Origin: Ancylobacter oerskovii
GTDB lineage: Bacteria > Pseudomonadota > Alphaproteobacteria > Rhizobiales > Xanthobacteraceae
DNA: 64,000 nucleotides
NCBI RefSeq assembly: GCF_018390555.1
Contig: NZ_JAHBGB010000033.1
Coordinates: 124,001-188,000 of the forward strand
Direction of reading: 5' to 3'
Every line of letters starts with the position of its first letter. Position 1 is the first letter of the stretch. The notes below the pieces were generated by a model. It ran no database searches. It saw nothing but the letters and a program-made list of their open reading frames with translations, and was not told where the DNA came from. Both the position numbers and the translations under genes were made by a program. Below are positions 7,867 through 16,717 of the stretch, piece by piece.

Positions 7867-10800
7867 ATGAACATTGCCGCCCCGCCGGACATTGCCCGCG
7901 CCGCCAACGCCGCCTCGCTGAACCCGCTGCCGCCGCGCCTGCGCGCGCGCGGCGTCACCGCCGTGCTCGGCCCGACCAATACCGGCAAGACCCATCTCGC
8001 CATAGAGCGCATGCTCGGCCACTCCTCCGGGCTGATCGGGCTGCCGCTGCGCCTGCTGGCCCGCGAGGTCTACCAGCGCCTGGTCGAGCGGGCCGGCGCC
8101 GACCAGGTCGCCCTCGTCACCGGCGAGGAGCGCATCAAGCCGGCGCATGCCCGCTACTGGGTAGCGACGGTGGAGGCGATGCCGCGCGACCTCGACGTCG
8201 CCTTCGTGGCGCTGGACGAGATCCAGATCGCCGCCGATCTCGACCGCGGCCATGTGTTCACCGACCGGCTCTTGAACCGGCGCGGCCGCGAGGAGACGCT
8301 GCTGCTCGGGGCCGCCACCATGCGCCCGCTGATCGAGAAGCTGATCCCGGGCGCCAATATCCTCGTGCGCCCGCGCCTGTCGCAGCTGACCTTCGCCGGC
8401 GAGAAGAAGATCACCCGGCTGCCGCGCCGTTCGGCCATCGTCGCCTTCTCCGCCGACGAGGTCTACGCCATCGCCGAACTGGTGCGCCGCCAGCGCGGCG
8501 GCGCGGCGGTGGTGCTGGGCGCGCTCTCCCCGCGCACCCGCAACGCCCAGGTCGCGATGTACCAGAACGGCGATGTGGATTACCTCATCGCCACCGACGC
8601 CATCGGCATGGGGCTGAACCTCGACGTCGACCATGTCGCCTTCGCCGCCGACGTGAAGTTCGACGGCTGGCAGTTCCGCCGGCTCAATCCCGGCGAGCTG
8701 GCCCAGATCGCCGGGCGGGCCGGGCGGGCGCAGCGCGACGGCACCTTCGGCACCACCGGGCGCTGCCCGCCCTTCGACGCCGAACTGGTCGAGCGGCTGG
8801 AAAGCCACGCCTTCGACGCCCATCGCGTGCTGCAATGGCGCAACACCACGCTGGATTTCGCCTCGATCGCGACCTTGCAGCGCAGTCTCGCCGAGCCGCC
8901 GCGCGAGGAAGGGCTGACGCGCGCCCCCACCGCCGCCGATGTCGAGGTATTGGAAGTGCTGGCCCGCGACGAGGACGTCCGGCGGTTCGCGACCGGCCGC
9001 GCCGGGGTGGAGCGGCTGTGGGAAGCCTGCGGCCTGCCGGACTACCGCAAGGTGTCCCCGGCCTCGCATCGCGACCTCGTCGGCACCGTCTATGACCACC
9101 TGATGCGGCTCGGAAGGCTCGAAACCGACTGGTTTGCCAAACAAGTGGCCTTGGCGGACCGGACGGAAGGTGACATAGACACGCTGTCGGGACGCATCGC
9201 GCAGATCCGCACCTGGACCTTCGCGGCCAACCGTCCCGACTGGCTCGACGACCCGGAGCACTGGCAGGGGATAACACGGCGCGTGGAGGACCGACTCTCC
9301 GACGCGCTTCATGAGAGGCTGGCAAACCGTTTCGTCGACCGACGGACGAGCGTCCTGATGCGGCGCCTGCGGGAAAACGCAATGCTCGATACAGAAATCA
9401 CCAAGACCGGCGACGTCGTCGTGGAAGGCCATGTGATCGGCCACCTGCTCGGTTTCCAGTTCGCGGCGGACGCTTCCGCCGGCGGGCCGGAGGCCAAGGC
9501 CCTGCGCGCCACCGCCCAGAAGGCGCTGGCCGGCGAGATCGAGGCGCGTGCCACGCGGCTCTCGGAGGCGGGAGACGACGCCTTCGTGCTCTCCGCCGAC
9601 GGCACGCTGCGCTGGATCGGCGACCCCGTCGCCAAACTGATCCCCGGCGAGGAGGTACTGGCCCCGCGCCTCAAGATCATCGCCGACGAGCACCTCACCG
9701 GCACCGCCCGCGACGCGGTGCAGGCGCGGATCGACCTGTGGCTGAAGGCGCATACCGAGAAGCTGCTCGGCCCGCTGCTGGCGCTCGGCCGCGCCGAGGA
9801 CGTCACCGGCATCGCCCGCGGCATCGCCTTCCAGCTGGTCGAATCGCTCGGCGTGCTGGAGCGGCAGAAGGTCGCCGAGGAGATGAAGGGCCTGCCGCAG
9901 GAGCAGCGCGCGGTGCTGCGCGGCCACGGCGTGCGCTTCGGCGCCCATCACATCTACCTGCCGGCGCTCTTGAAGCCGGCGCCGCGCGCGCTCGCCGCCC
10001 AGTTCTGGGCGCTGAAGCATGGCGGCCTGCAGCAGAAGGGGCTCGACGAGCTGCCGCATCTCGCCGCCTCCGGCCGCACCTCGATCGCGGTCGATCCCGA
10101 GATCCAGAAGGGGCTCTACCGCGCGGTGGGCTTCCGGGTGGCCGGCGAGCGGGCGGTGCGCGTCGACATTCTCGAGCGCCTCGCCGACCTGATCCGCCCG
10201 GCGCTGGCCTGGCGACCCGGTGCGCCCGGCGAGAAGCCGGCCGGCGCCTTCGACGGCAGCGGCTTCACCGCCACCGTCGCCATGACCTCGCTGGCGGGCT
10301 GCGCCGGCGAGGACTTCGCCTCCATCCTGCGCTCGCTCGGCTACCGCATGGAGCGCCGCCCGGCGCCGGTGGAGCCGGCGACGCCTGCCGCGGCGGTCGA
10401 AGCCGCCGCGACGGACGCGACGGCCGTGGAAAGCGCGCCGGATGCGGTTGCGGGTAGCGACCTCCCGGCCGAGGCGCAGGCCGAGGCCGAGACGCAGGCC
10501 GAGGCTCCCGCGACTGGCGACGTCGCCTTCGACCAGACGGTCGAGCCGGCGCTGGAGCCGGAAGCCGCCGCCCAATCCGCCATCGAGCGCGCGGAAGCGG
10601 AAACCGCGGCCCCGGACGCCCCCGTGGCGGACGCAAGCGCTGTCAGCGGCGAGGTCTTCACCGATCCGGTGTTCGACCAGACGACCGAACCCGCGCTGGA
10701 AGCGGCTGTCGAGCCGGCGGCGGACGCCGAGTCGGCTGTCGCGGAAGCCACGAGCGAGCCCACCATTGACGCGGCGGTCGCCGAGACCGCCACGGCCGAA

Positions 10801-11334
10801 ACGGAGGCGGCCGAGGCCGCCCCCGCCGAGCCGGCGATGATCGAGGTGTGGCGCCCCGGCCGTCCGGCGGGCCAGCCGCACCACCGTGGCGGCCAGCGCG
10901 GCGGCCAGCGCAATGGCGCGCGTCAGGGCGAGGGCGCCGAGGGCGGCCGTCGCTTCGAACGCGGCGCGCCGCGCGATGGGCAGTCCCGCGAGGGCCAGCC
11001 GCGTCCCGAGGGCGAGGCGGGCCGCGACAATGCCCGGCGCGACGACAACCGCCGCGACGACCGCCGTCCGCGTCCGGAGCGCGGCGACCGGCCGGAGCGC
11101 GGCCCCCGTCCCGAGCGGGGCGAGCGTTTCGGCGGCGGCCGCGAGGAACGCCGCGGCGGCGAGCGCCGCAACGAGTTCCGCGACGGGCCGCGCCACGACC
11201 AGCGGCCGGACCAGCGCGCGACCCCGCGCAACGAGCCGCCGCGCCGCGACAAGCCGGTGGACCCGGATTCCCCCTTCGCCAAGCTGCTGGCGCTGAAGGC
11301 GAAGATGGAAGCCGACAGCAAGGACGGCAAATAG
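7867..11334 (+). CDS. SUV3-like superfamily 2 RNA helicase with long acidic and RG-rich tail
   Basis: 1155 aa. The first 300 residues are an SF2 helicase core: Walker A GPTNTGKTH at 35-43, DEIQ at 117-120, GAATM at about 148-152, ATDAIGMGLNLD and motif VI QIAGRAGRAQR at 280-290. This is the Suv3/mitochondrial degradosome class found in most alphaproteobacteria. The middle has the Suv3-type C-terminal region, and the end is disordered. From about residue 835 there is an Ala/Glu-rich tract containing two near copies of FDQT-EPALE, and from about 1000 a basic tail with RPERG/RGG repeats typical of RNA binding. A role in RNA turnover is likely. The next gene, an S4 RNA-binding protein, is on the same strand 73 bases on. 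Confidence 0.9.
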   Translation: MNIAAPPDIARAANAASLNPLPPRLRARGVTAVLGPTNTGKTHLAIERMLGHSSGLIGLPLRLLAREVYQRLVERAGADQVALVTGEERIKPAHARYWVATVEAMPRDLDVAFVALDEIQIAADLDRGHVFTDRLLNRRGREETLLLGAATMRPLIEKLIPGANILVRPRLSQLTFAGEKKITRLPRRSAIVAFSADEVYAIAELVRRQRGGAAVVLGALSPRTRNAQVAMYQNGDVDYLIATDAIGMGLNLDVDHVAFAADVKFDGWQFRRLNPGELAQIAGRAGRAQRDGTFGTTGRCPPFDAELVERLESHAFDAHRVLQWRNTTLDFASIATLQRSLAEPPREEGLTRAPTAADVEVLEVLARDEDVRRFATGRAGVERLWEACGLPDYRKVSPASHRDLVGTVYDHLMRLGRLETDWFAKQVALADRTEGDIDTLSGRIAQIRTWTFAANRPDWLDDPEHWQGITRRVEDRLSDALHERLANRFVDRRTSVLMRRLRENAMLDTEITKTGDVVVEGHVIGHLLGFQFAADASAGGPEAKALRATAQKALAGEIEARATRLSEAGDDAFVLSADGTLRWIGDPVAKLIPGEEVLAPRLKIIADEHLTGTARDAVQARIDLWLKAHTEKLLGPLLALGRAEDVTGIARGIAFQLVESLGVLERQKVAEEMKGLPQEQRAVLRGHGVRFGAHHIYLPALLKPAPRALAAQFWALKHGGLQQKGLDELPHLAASGRTSIAVDPEIQKGLYRAVGFRVAGERAVRVDILERLADLIRPALAWRPGAPGEKPAGAFDGSGFTATVAMTSLAGCAGEDFASILRSLGYRMERRPAPVEPATPAAAVEAAATDATAVESAPDAVAGSDLPAEAQAEAETQAEAPATGDVAFDQTVEPALEPEAAAQSAIERAEAETAAPDAPVADASAVSGEVFTDPVFDQTTEPALEAAVEPAADAESAVAEATSEPTIDAAVAETATAETEAAEAAPAEPAMIEVWRPGRPAGQPHHRGGQRGGQRNGARQGEGAEGGRRFERGAPRDGQSREGQPRPEGEAGRDNARRDDNRRDDRRPRPERGDRPERGPRPERGERFGGGREERRGGERRNEFRDGPRHDQRPDQRATPRNEPPRRDKPVDPDSPFAKLLALKAKMEADSKDGK

Positions 11335-11407
11335 CGACCGCCCCTTTCCGCGCGAGGCGCTCCGCTTCGCGCGGGGACTTCGAAGGGAACGCGACGAGGA
11401 GCAGGGC

Positions 11408-11740
11408 ATGGCCGGCGAGCGGCATCGCCTCGATGTCTGGCTGTGGCATGCGCGCTGCGTGCGCACCCGCAGCGTGGCCGCCGAGCTGATTCGCGCCGGC
11501 CATGTGCGGCTGAACGGCACGCGGGTGAACGCGCCCGCCCAGCCGGTCCGGCTCGGCGACGTGCTCACCGTGGCGCTCACCGGCCGGGTGCGATTGCTGA
11601 AGGTGACCGGATTTTCCGAGCGCCGGGGGGATGCGCAGGCGGCCCGCGAGACCTATCTGGACCTCAGCGAGCCACCCGGGGCGGCGTCGGGGGCCGGCGA
11701 TGCTGACGTTGGGGCAGATCTGCGCCGGCGGCAGGACTGA
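11408..11740 (+). CDS. S4-domain RNA-binding protein (Hsp15-like)
   Basis: 110 aa. Residues 7-65 form an S4 RNA-binding domain: RLDVWLWHARCVRTRSVAAE, then IRAGHVRLNGTRVNAP and VRLGDVLTVAL. E. coli Hsp15 (HslR) uses this fold to bind 50S subunits with stalled nascent chains. The C-terminal 40 residues are variable and charged. The gene follows the SUV3-like helicase on the same strand, an arrangement common in alphaproteobacteria, suggesting linked RNA metabolism. GAGGAGCAGGGC just before ATG 11408 is a good ribosome-binding site. Confidence 0.88.
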   Translation: MAGERHRLDVWLWHARCVRTRSVAAELIRAGHVRLNGTRVNAPAQPVRLGDVLTVALTGRVRLLKVTGFSERRGDAQAARETYLDLSEPPGAASGAGDADVGADLRRRQD

Positions 11741-11982
11741 CCCTCGCCCCGCACAGGGCTGCGCCGGCCTGCGCGGTTCCGCCATGGTTGCGCGGGAACA
11801 AGCGGTAGGCTAGAGCGCTCGTCGACCGGATGCTCCCTCCGTCCTGCCGCGGGCCTTCGCACAGATGCCGGGCAGGAGGATGGCGAGCATGCTCTCCTCG
11901 CAAAAGGCATTTCGGTTTTTGCGGGACATGCGCTAGGTAAGGGCCGCGGGTAAATCACGCGTCCCGCACGGAGATAGGATCA

Positions 11983-12318
11983 ATGCCCTACGTCGTGACG
12001 GACAATTGCATCAAGTGCAAGTACACCGACTGCGTCTCGGTGTGCCCCGTCGACTGTTTCTACGAGGGCGAGAACTTCCTGGTCATCCACCCGGACGAAT
12101 GCATCGACTGCGGCGTGTGCGAGCCGGAATGCCCGGCCGAGGCGATCAAGCCCGACACCGAGCCGGGGCTGGAGAAGTGGCTGACGCTGAACGCGGATTA
12201 CGCCAAGGTGTGGCCCAACATCACCGAGCGCCGCGACCCGCTTCCCGATGCGAAGGAATGGGATGGTGTAGCCGACAAGCTACAGTATCTCTCGCCGGAA
12301 CCCGCTAAGCAGGACTGA
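11983..12318 (+). CDS. fdxA: 7Fe-type ferredoxin FdxA
   Basis: 111 aa beginning [20 protein letters not shown]. Cysteines 9, 12, 17 and 21 and a second set at 40, 43, 46 and 50 give the C-x2-C-x4-C-x3-C and C-x2-C-x2-C-x3-C patterns of ferredoxins carrying a [3Fe-4S] and a [4Fe-4S] cluster, with a long C-terminal extension ([19 protein letters not shown]). It is a soluble electron carrier. In Hyphomicrobiales it usually precedes carD, as here. The roughly 240 bases upstream hold its promoter, which I could not resolve. GGAG sits ten bases before the ATG. Confidence 0.97.
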   Translation: MPYVVTDNCIKCKYTDCVSVCPVDCFYEGENFLVIHPDECIDCGVCEPECPAEAIKPDTEPGLEKWLTLNADYAKVWPNITERRDPLPDAKEWDGVADKLQYLSPEPAKQD

Positions 12319-12698
12319 CCGGACGGCGTGCGTCGCGCACGCTTCGACCGCCGGCCCGACGCCTCTGCTCCGCGAGCGGCAGCGAGCCGCACGCGCGCTG
12401 CGTTGCGGCAGTGTTTTGATTCTGTGCGAAATTGTGCTATAACCCTTTTCGAGCAGTCGATTGGGTTTGCCATGGCGCAACGCTCCCGATTTGGAGCGAT
12501 CTCCCCGGAATTGATGAAGGGCTTGGTCTGACACGCCTTTGGCGCGTGCCGGGGACCCCCGATTTTCCGTTGTCGGCTGATGGTACGGCGCCGGTATCCA
12601 CCGGTGCCGGGTGTGTCTTATGCCCGGAGAGATCCGGGATGGCAAGCCGGCCGAGGTGGCCGGGTGCCGAAGAACCGAGACCCAGGAGCAGGCTCAGC
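12319..12698. other. Long carD leader region
   Basis: About 380 bases between fdxA and carD. It contains a credible promoter at 12416-12443, leaving a 5' leader of about 250 bases before carD. Open frames continue through it in phase with carD but lack coding character. Confidence 0.55.
12416..12443 (+). promoter_or_regulatory. Putative sigma-70-type promoter of carD
   Basis: TTGATT (12416-12421), a 16-base spacer, and TATAAC (12438-12443) fit the housekeeping consensus. The site lies in a distinctly AT-richer patch of an otherwise GC-rich region, between fdxA and carD. Confidence 0.6.
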
Positions 12699-13292
12699 AT
12701 GTCGACGAAGAAGCCGTCCACCAACGTCCGTCAGGGGTTCAAGACGGGCGAGCATATCGTCTATCCGTCGCATGGCGTCGGACGCATCACGTCGATCGAA
12801 GAGCAGGAAGTGGCGGGCTTCAAGCTCGAACTGTTCGTCATCCACTTCGAAAAGGACAAGATGACGCTCCGTGTCCCGGTGCCGAAGATCGCCTCGGTGG
12901 GCATGCGCAAATTGTCCGAGCCGGCGGTGATGAAGAAGGCGCTGGAGACCCTGAAGGGCCGCGCCCGGGTGAAGCGCACCATGTGGAGCCGCCGCGCCCA
13001 GGAATACGAAGCCAAGATCAATTCCGGCGACATCGTCGCCATCTCCGAGGTGGTGCGCGACCTCTACCGCTCCGACGCTCAGCCCGAGCAGTCCTACAGC
13101 GAACGCCAGCTCTACGAGGCCGCGCTCGACCGCATGGCCCGCGAGCTCGCGGCGGTGGACAACCTGACCGAGACCGAGGCGATCAAGGCGATCGAGGCGA
13201 ACCTGCAGAAGGGCCCGCGTCGCCTGGGCAAGGGCGAGGAAGCCGAAGCCGAGGACGTCGAGGACACCGACACCGAGGAAGCCGCCGCCTGA
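12699..13292 (+). CDS. carD: CarD family transcriptional regulator
   Basis: 197 aa from ATG 12699, with AGGAG about nine bases upstream. The N-terminal CarD/TRCF RNA-polymerase-interacting domain shows GFKTGEHIVYPSHGVGRITS, then FEKDKMTLRVPVPK. The helical C-terminal domain includes MWSRRAQEYEAKINSGDI and RQLYEAALDRMARELAAV, a minor-groove contact region in CarD proteins. CarD stabilises open promoter complexes, especially at rRNA and growth genes. The acidic tail (EEAEAEDVEDTDTEE) is typical of alphaproteobacterial copies. It ends just before a strong terminator. Confidence 0.95.
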   Translation: MSTKKPSTNVRQGFKTGEHIVYPSHGVGRITSIEEQEVAGFKLELFVIHFEKDKMTLRVPVPKIASVGMRKLSEPAVMKKALETLKGRARVKRTMWSRRAQEYEAKINSGDIVAISEVVRDLYRSDAQPEQSYSERQLYEAALDRMARELAAVDNLTETEAIKAIEANLQKGPRRLGKGEEAEAEDVEDTDTEEAAA

Positions 13293-13319
13293 GCGCGTCG
13301 CAACCTTTCAGGAACATGG

Positions 13320-13350
13320 AAAGCCCGGCCTCGCGCCGGGCTTTTCTTTT
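13320..13350 (+). terminator. Rho-independent terminator of carD
   Basis: AAAGCCCGGC (13320-13329), loop CTCGC, then GCCGGGC followed by TTTTCTTTT. The stem is strong and the T-tract ends the carD transcript 28 bases after its stop. Confidence 0.92.
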
Positions 13351-14225
13351 GGGACGTCGTGCGGCGATGCGGAGCGTCGGCCGGTTGCGACCATGGAAGC
13401 GGGCGGACGGCTTGGTTCCACGGCGACGCGCGGGCAGCGGCGAGCCGCACGCTTGATGCCGGGAGCGGAGCATCGGTCTCTCTCCTGCGCCCCGCTTATG
13501 GCTGGACGAGACGCTGACGGGGGAGGCGATTGCCGAGGGGAGCGATTGCCGAGGGGGCATGCGGCCGGCCCGCGCGGCGAGGAGAGCGCCGCTTCGCCGA
13601 CGGCCGCGCCGGCATCGGCCCGTCGGGTGGGGCGGGATAATCCAGCGCTCATTCGGGGTGGGTCGCGTATTTTGCGATATCACGCCGGCGGCGCTGCCAT
13701 CGTATTGGAAGGGAGAGGGCGGGCCGGCCTCAACCTTGCCCGGGCGGGAGCTGCCGTCCGCCGCGTACTGGGAATCGGAATCAAACAGCACAGGGCGCGG
13801 GCGGCCTCGCTTGGCGAGATTTCGCCTCCTCCCGGCACGCTCCCCGATAACCGGGCTGCCGATAGCTGGAAAGGCACCGGCTAGGCGGGCCGTCCGTCAA
13901 CCGGACGCCGGGCGGAAGGAGCCCGTCGATGCCGCGTCGGGGTGGGCGCGGGGTGTTCGGCAGGCGGCGCGCCCTTGCGTGGGGGCTGAATCGGGCAGTG
14001 GGAAACCGGGAGCGAGCCGCGGCGCACCATGGTGCCACGCCGCCAGGAAAAGCGGTCGCGCAGCCCCCTCCTGTCGGCATGCGGGCAAGAGAGCAACGCG
14101 CACCGCGACCTCTACGGACGGAGCGGGGTGGCCTGACCCGGAGAACACGCCGGCCTGAGGAAGAGCCGCAGGCCATGGCCCGTTCGACCTGGCCCGCCGG
14201 CCATGCCGGAGGGGCACGGCCCCGC
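13351..14225. other. Long region without recognisable gene
   Basis: About 875 bases between the carD terminator and the converging cytochrome b gene. Several open frames cross it on both strands (for example 13393-13884 and 13559-14158 plus), but their translations are Arg/Ala/Gly-rich, overlap each other and show no family motif or ribosome-binding site. Sequence near 13655-13735 (gcgtattttgcgatatcac onward) is less GC-rich than its surroundings. I cannot assign an RNA gene. Confidence 0.5.
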
Positions 14226-14792
14226 TCACTCCGCCGGCGTCGTGCCCTCGCGGGAGGCGGGCACCGGCGCCATGCTCTCGAACACCCCGTCGCGGCGGAT
14301 GAAGGCGTGGAACAGCGCGGCGGCGAGATGCATGAGGATCAGCGCGAAGAAGGCGAAGGCGAGGTACACATGCGCCTGCCACAGCAGCGCATGCAGCTGG
14401 TCGTTCTGCGGCAGGATCGCCGGCAGCCGCAGGCCGCCATAGAGCACGATGGGATAGGCCCCGGCCGACAGCATCGCCCAGCCGATCAGCGGCATGCCGA
14501 TCATCAGCGCGTAAAGCCCGTAATGCGAGAGATGCGCGGCGAGCTTCATCGGCGCCGGCATCGAGGCCGGCAGCGCCGGCGCGCCGTAGACGAAGCGCAC
14601 CGCCAGCCGGATGAGCGCCAGCGCCAATATGGCGATGCCGAGCGTCTTGTGGGTTTCGACCAGCGGCAGGTATTTCGGCGCCACGGTGGAGACCATGCCG
14701 ACGCCGATGAACAGCATGGCGAGGATGCCGACCGCCATCAGCCAGTGCAGCGTGCGCTGGAGGACGGTGAAATGCGCGGAATCGGAGCTCAT
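14226..14792 (-). CDS. Cytochrome b561-type membrane protein
   Basis: 188 aa from ATG 14792. Four transmembrane segments with the expected histidines: LQRTLHWLMAVGILAM, VETHKTLGIAILALALIRL, AAHLSHYGLYALMIGMPLIGW, and LLWQAHVYLAFAFFALILMHL. This is the prokaryotic di-haem cytochrome b561 (YodB/CybB) pattern, an electron carrier between quinone and a periplasmic or soluble partner. It lies 11 bases downstream of the catalase-like gene on the same strand, so the two form an operon, and the catalase-like protein is the natural candidate partner. Confidence 0.9.
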   Translation of the reverse strand: MSSDSAHFTVLQRTLHWLMAVGILAMLFIGVGMVSTVAPKYLPLVETHKTLGIAILALALIRLAVRFVYGAPALPASMPAPMKLAAHLSHYGLYALMIGMPLIGWAMLSAGAYPIVLYGGLRLPAILPQNDQLHALLWQAHVYLAFAFFALILMHLAAALFHAFIRRDGVFESMAPVPASREGTTPAE

Positions 14793-14803
14793 CGGATCAC
14801 CGT

Positions 14804-15877
14804 TCAGGGCTGTTTCGGCTGCGGGGCGGCGCCGGCCGGCGCCTGGTAGGGGTAGTCCTTCCACTCGGCGGTGCGCAGATTGTAGGAGCGCGCATAGGCG
14901 GCCGAGCGCGCCGCCGGGAACGGGTCGTCGGAGACGCCCATGCCGTCCGGCAGGAGGGTGGGATCGAAATTGATGTCGCGGCAGGGGCCGTCGGCCTCGG
15001 CCTCGATCTTCTCGACCACCAGCGTGCCGGCCTCCACCGTGCGCCGTCCCTCCGGCCAGGCCTTGCTGGGATCGGCGGTCGGGTCGCCGGGATCGGCGAC
15101 GGTGAGCACCAGCGTCCAGCGTTGCGGCGCGCCGGCCACCCGCTCGGCGATCTCGGTTTCCAGATGGTTGGGGCCGAGCTTGGCGAAATCGGCCGGGCTC
15201 AGCGGCTCCGGCTGCGCCTGCGGCCTGAACGACCAGCGCACCGCATGGGTAGTGCCTGCGGCATCGGTGAACAGGAAGGCGTTGAGGCTGTTGAACGCAT
15301 CCTCGGCATAGCTCGCCATGAACGGCGCGCTGCCCGCCCACGCCCCGAAGGCGGCGAATTCGGGATGGGCGGCGATGAAGCCCTTCATCGCGTCGGGATC
15401 CTTGGAATGGCTGGCCTCCAGCAGCGCGTAGAAGGCATCGGGCGTCGCCACCGGGAAGAAGGGCGGGTCGATCATCGCCGCGCGCCAGACCTGCCCGCCG
15501 GCGGTGATCTGCAGGCCGAGGCCGCGCACCCGCACGGTGGCGTCCGGGGCGTTCGGGTCCGGCGTGCCGAGATTGAAGCGGCCGACCACCGGGAAATCGC
15601 CCTTCGCCAGCTGGGGCGCCCGCGACAGCGCCGCGCCCTGCCCGTTCGACTGGAAGACGCCGGTGAAGCAGATGCCCTTGGCATGGTTGCGCCGGTGGCC
15701 GAGCGCCGGCCCGCCGGGCGGCGCCAGCGCCCCCACCAGCTTCTGCGGGCTGAGGCGCTCCGGCGACAGGAAGCCGCCGGTATAGGCGAAGGCGCCGGCA
15801 CCCACGGCGACGATGCCGGCGATGAGGACGAGCGAGCCGATCGCGGCGCGCGGCGTCGGCGGAGGCAGCTGAGCCAT
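14804..15877 (-). CDS. Membrane-anchored catalase-family peroxidase (SrpA-like)
   Basis: 357 aa. An N-terminal hydrophobic segment (residues 12-32, IGSLVLIAGIVAVGAG) acts as anchor or signal. The catalase core follows: GHRRNHAKGICFTGVF with the distal His near 65, FPVVGRFNLGTPDPNAPDA, VRVRGLGLQI, and near the C-terminus SAAYARSYNLR with the proximal haem tyrosine near 328. These short catalase-like proteins are peroxidases rather than full catalases. ATG 15877 is chosen over 15907 because GGAAGGG sits just upstream. The gene is followed 11 bases later by cytochrome b561, a plausible electron donor for peroxide reduction in the periplasm. Confidence 0.88.
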   Translation of the reverse strand: MAQLPPPTPRAAIGSLVLIAGIVAVGAGAFAYTGGFLSPERLSPQKLVGALAPPGGPALGHRRNHAKGICFTGVFQSNGQGAALSRAPQLAKGDFPVVGRFNLGTPDPNAPDATVRVRGLGLQITAGGQVWRAAMIDPPFFPVATPDAFYALLEASHSKDPDAMKGFIAAHPEFAAFGAWAGSAPFMASYAEDAFNSLNAFLFTDAAGTTHAVRWSFRPQAQPEPLSPADFAKLGPNHLETEIAERVAGAPQRWTLVLTVADPGDPTADPSKAWPEGRRTVEAGTLVVEKIEAEADGPCRDINFDPTLLPDGMGVSDDPFPAARSAAYARSYNLRTAEWKDYPYQAPAGAAPQPKQP

Positions 15878-16174
15878 GGGAAGCCCTTCCGAAGGATGCG
15901 GCCGCAACCGGCCGAAGATGGAGCCATTCTAGACAGAAGCGCGTGACAGGGCTTGCACGATCACGACCCGGCTTGCGCATTCGCACGGCCCTTGCGCGGG
16001 ACTCTCGCCGCGCGGCGTTTGCCGCGAGGTTCTTGCCGCGCGACCTTGCCGCGAAGCCTTTACCCGCCCCCCTCGCCCGTCGGCCGATGGCGGCGCCGGC
16101 TTCGCTTGGTCCCGCGCTGTGGTAGAAGGAACGGCCGGGGCGGAGCGCGTCCCGGCAGGGGGAGCGACCGATCC
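15878..16174. other. Intergenic region between divergent srpA-like and usp genes
   Basis: About 300 bases between two divergent starts. No convincing promoter boxes or operator. A patch near 16005-16060 has repeated gccgcga/gccgcg units but no clear function. Confidence 0.45.
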
Positions 16175-16672
16175 ATGCCGCGCAGGCGCCAGAGCCATGA
16201 GCCCGGCCATCGCCGGAAATTCCTGGTGGTCGTCGACGACACGCCGGAATGCGACCGGGCGGTCTATTACGCCGCCCGCCGCGCCGCCCGCACCCAGGGC
16301 GGCGTGGTGATGCTGGCGGTGCTGGAGCTCGCCGACGTGCAGAGCCAATGGCTCGGCGTCGCCGATCTCATGCGCGCCGAGGCGACCGACAAGGCGCAGG
16401 GGCGCCTCGACCATTTCGCCGCCCGCACCCGCAACCTGTCCGGCGTCGAGCCGGAACTGGCGGTGCGCGAGGGCGAGGTGGCCGGCGAGATCCTGAAGAT
16501 CATCGAGGCCGACGAGGACATCGCCATACTGGTGCTGGCCGCCGGCACCGGCAGCGAAGGGCCGGGACCGCTGATCGCCGGGCTCGCCGGCGGGCTGCTG
16601 GCCGGCCTGCCGATCCCGGCGACCATCGTGCCCGGCGGCCTGTCGGACCTCGAGATCGACGCCCTGGCCTGA
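16175..16672 (+). CDS. Universal stress protein family protein
   Basis: 165 aa. The UspA fold is visible: KFLVVVDDTPECDRAVYYAARRA at the N-terminus (first strand and Asp), VAGEILKIIEADEDIAILVLAAG, and a glycine-rich ATP-loop region (GTGSEGPGPLIAGLAGG) before the last strand IPATIVPG. UspA proteins help in starvation and stress survival; some bind ATP. ATG 16175 is used because the upstream frame is arginine-rich and lacks coding character, and AGGGGGAG lies about a dozen bases before. The glycosyltransferase-like gene follows 45 bases on. Confidence 0.85.
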   Translation: MPRRRQSHEPGHRRKFLVVVDDTPECDRAVYYAARRAARTQGGVVMLAVLELADVQSQWLGVADLMRAEATDKAQGRLDHFAARTRNLSGVEPELAVREGEVAGEILKIIEADEDIAILVLAAGTGSEGPGPLIAGLAGGLLAGLPIPATIVPGGLSDLEIDALA

Positions 16673-16717
16673 CGCTTTCCCGATCCGTGCCTGCCCCGCC
16701 CGATCGAGGAAAGCCCC

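Noticed and set aside
7846-11580. A 1244-codon open frame on the minus strand opposite the helicase
   Set aside because: Its translation is Arg/Gly/Ala-rich low complexity without family motifs, and it is antisense to a clear helicase. Such frames arise from the high-GC codon pattern of the sense gene.
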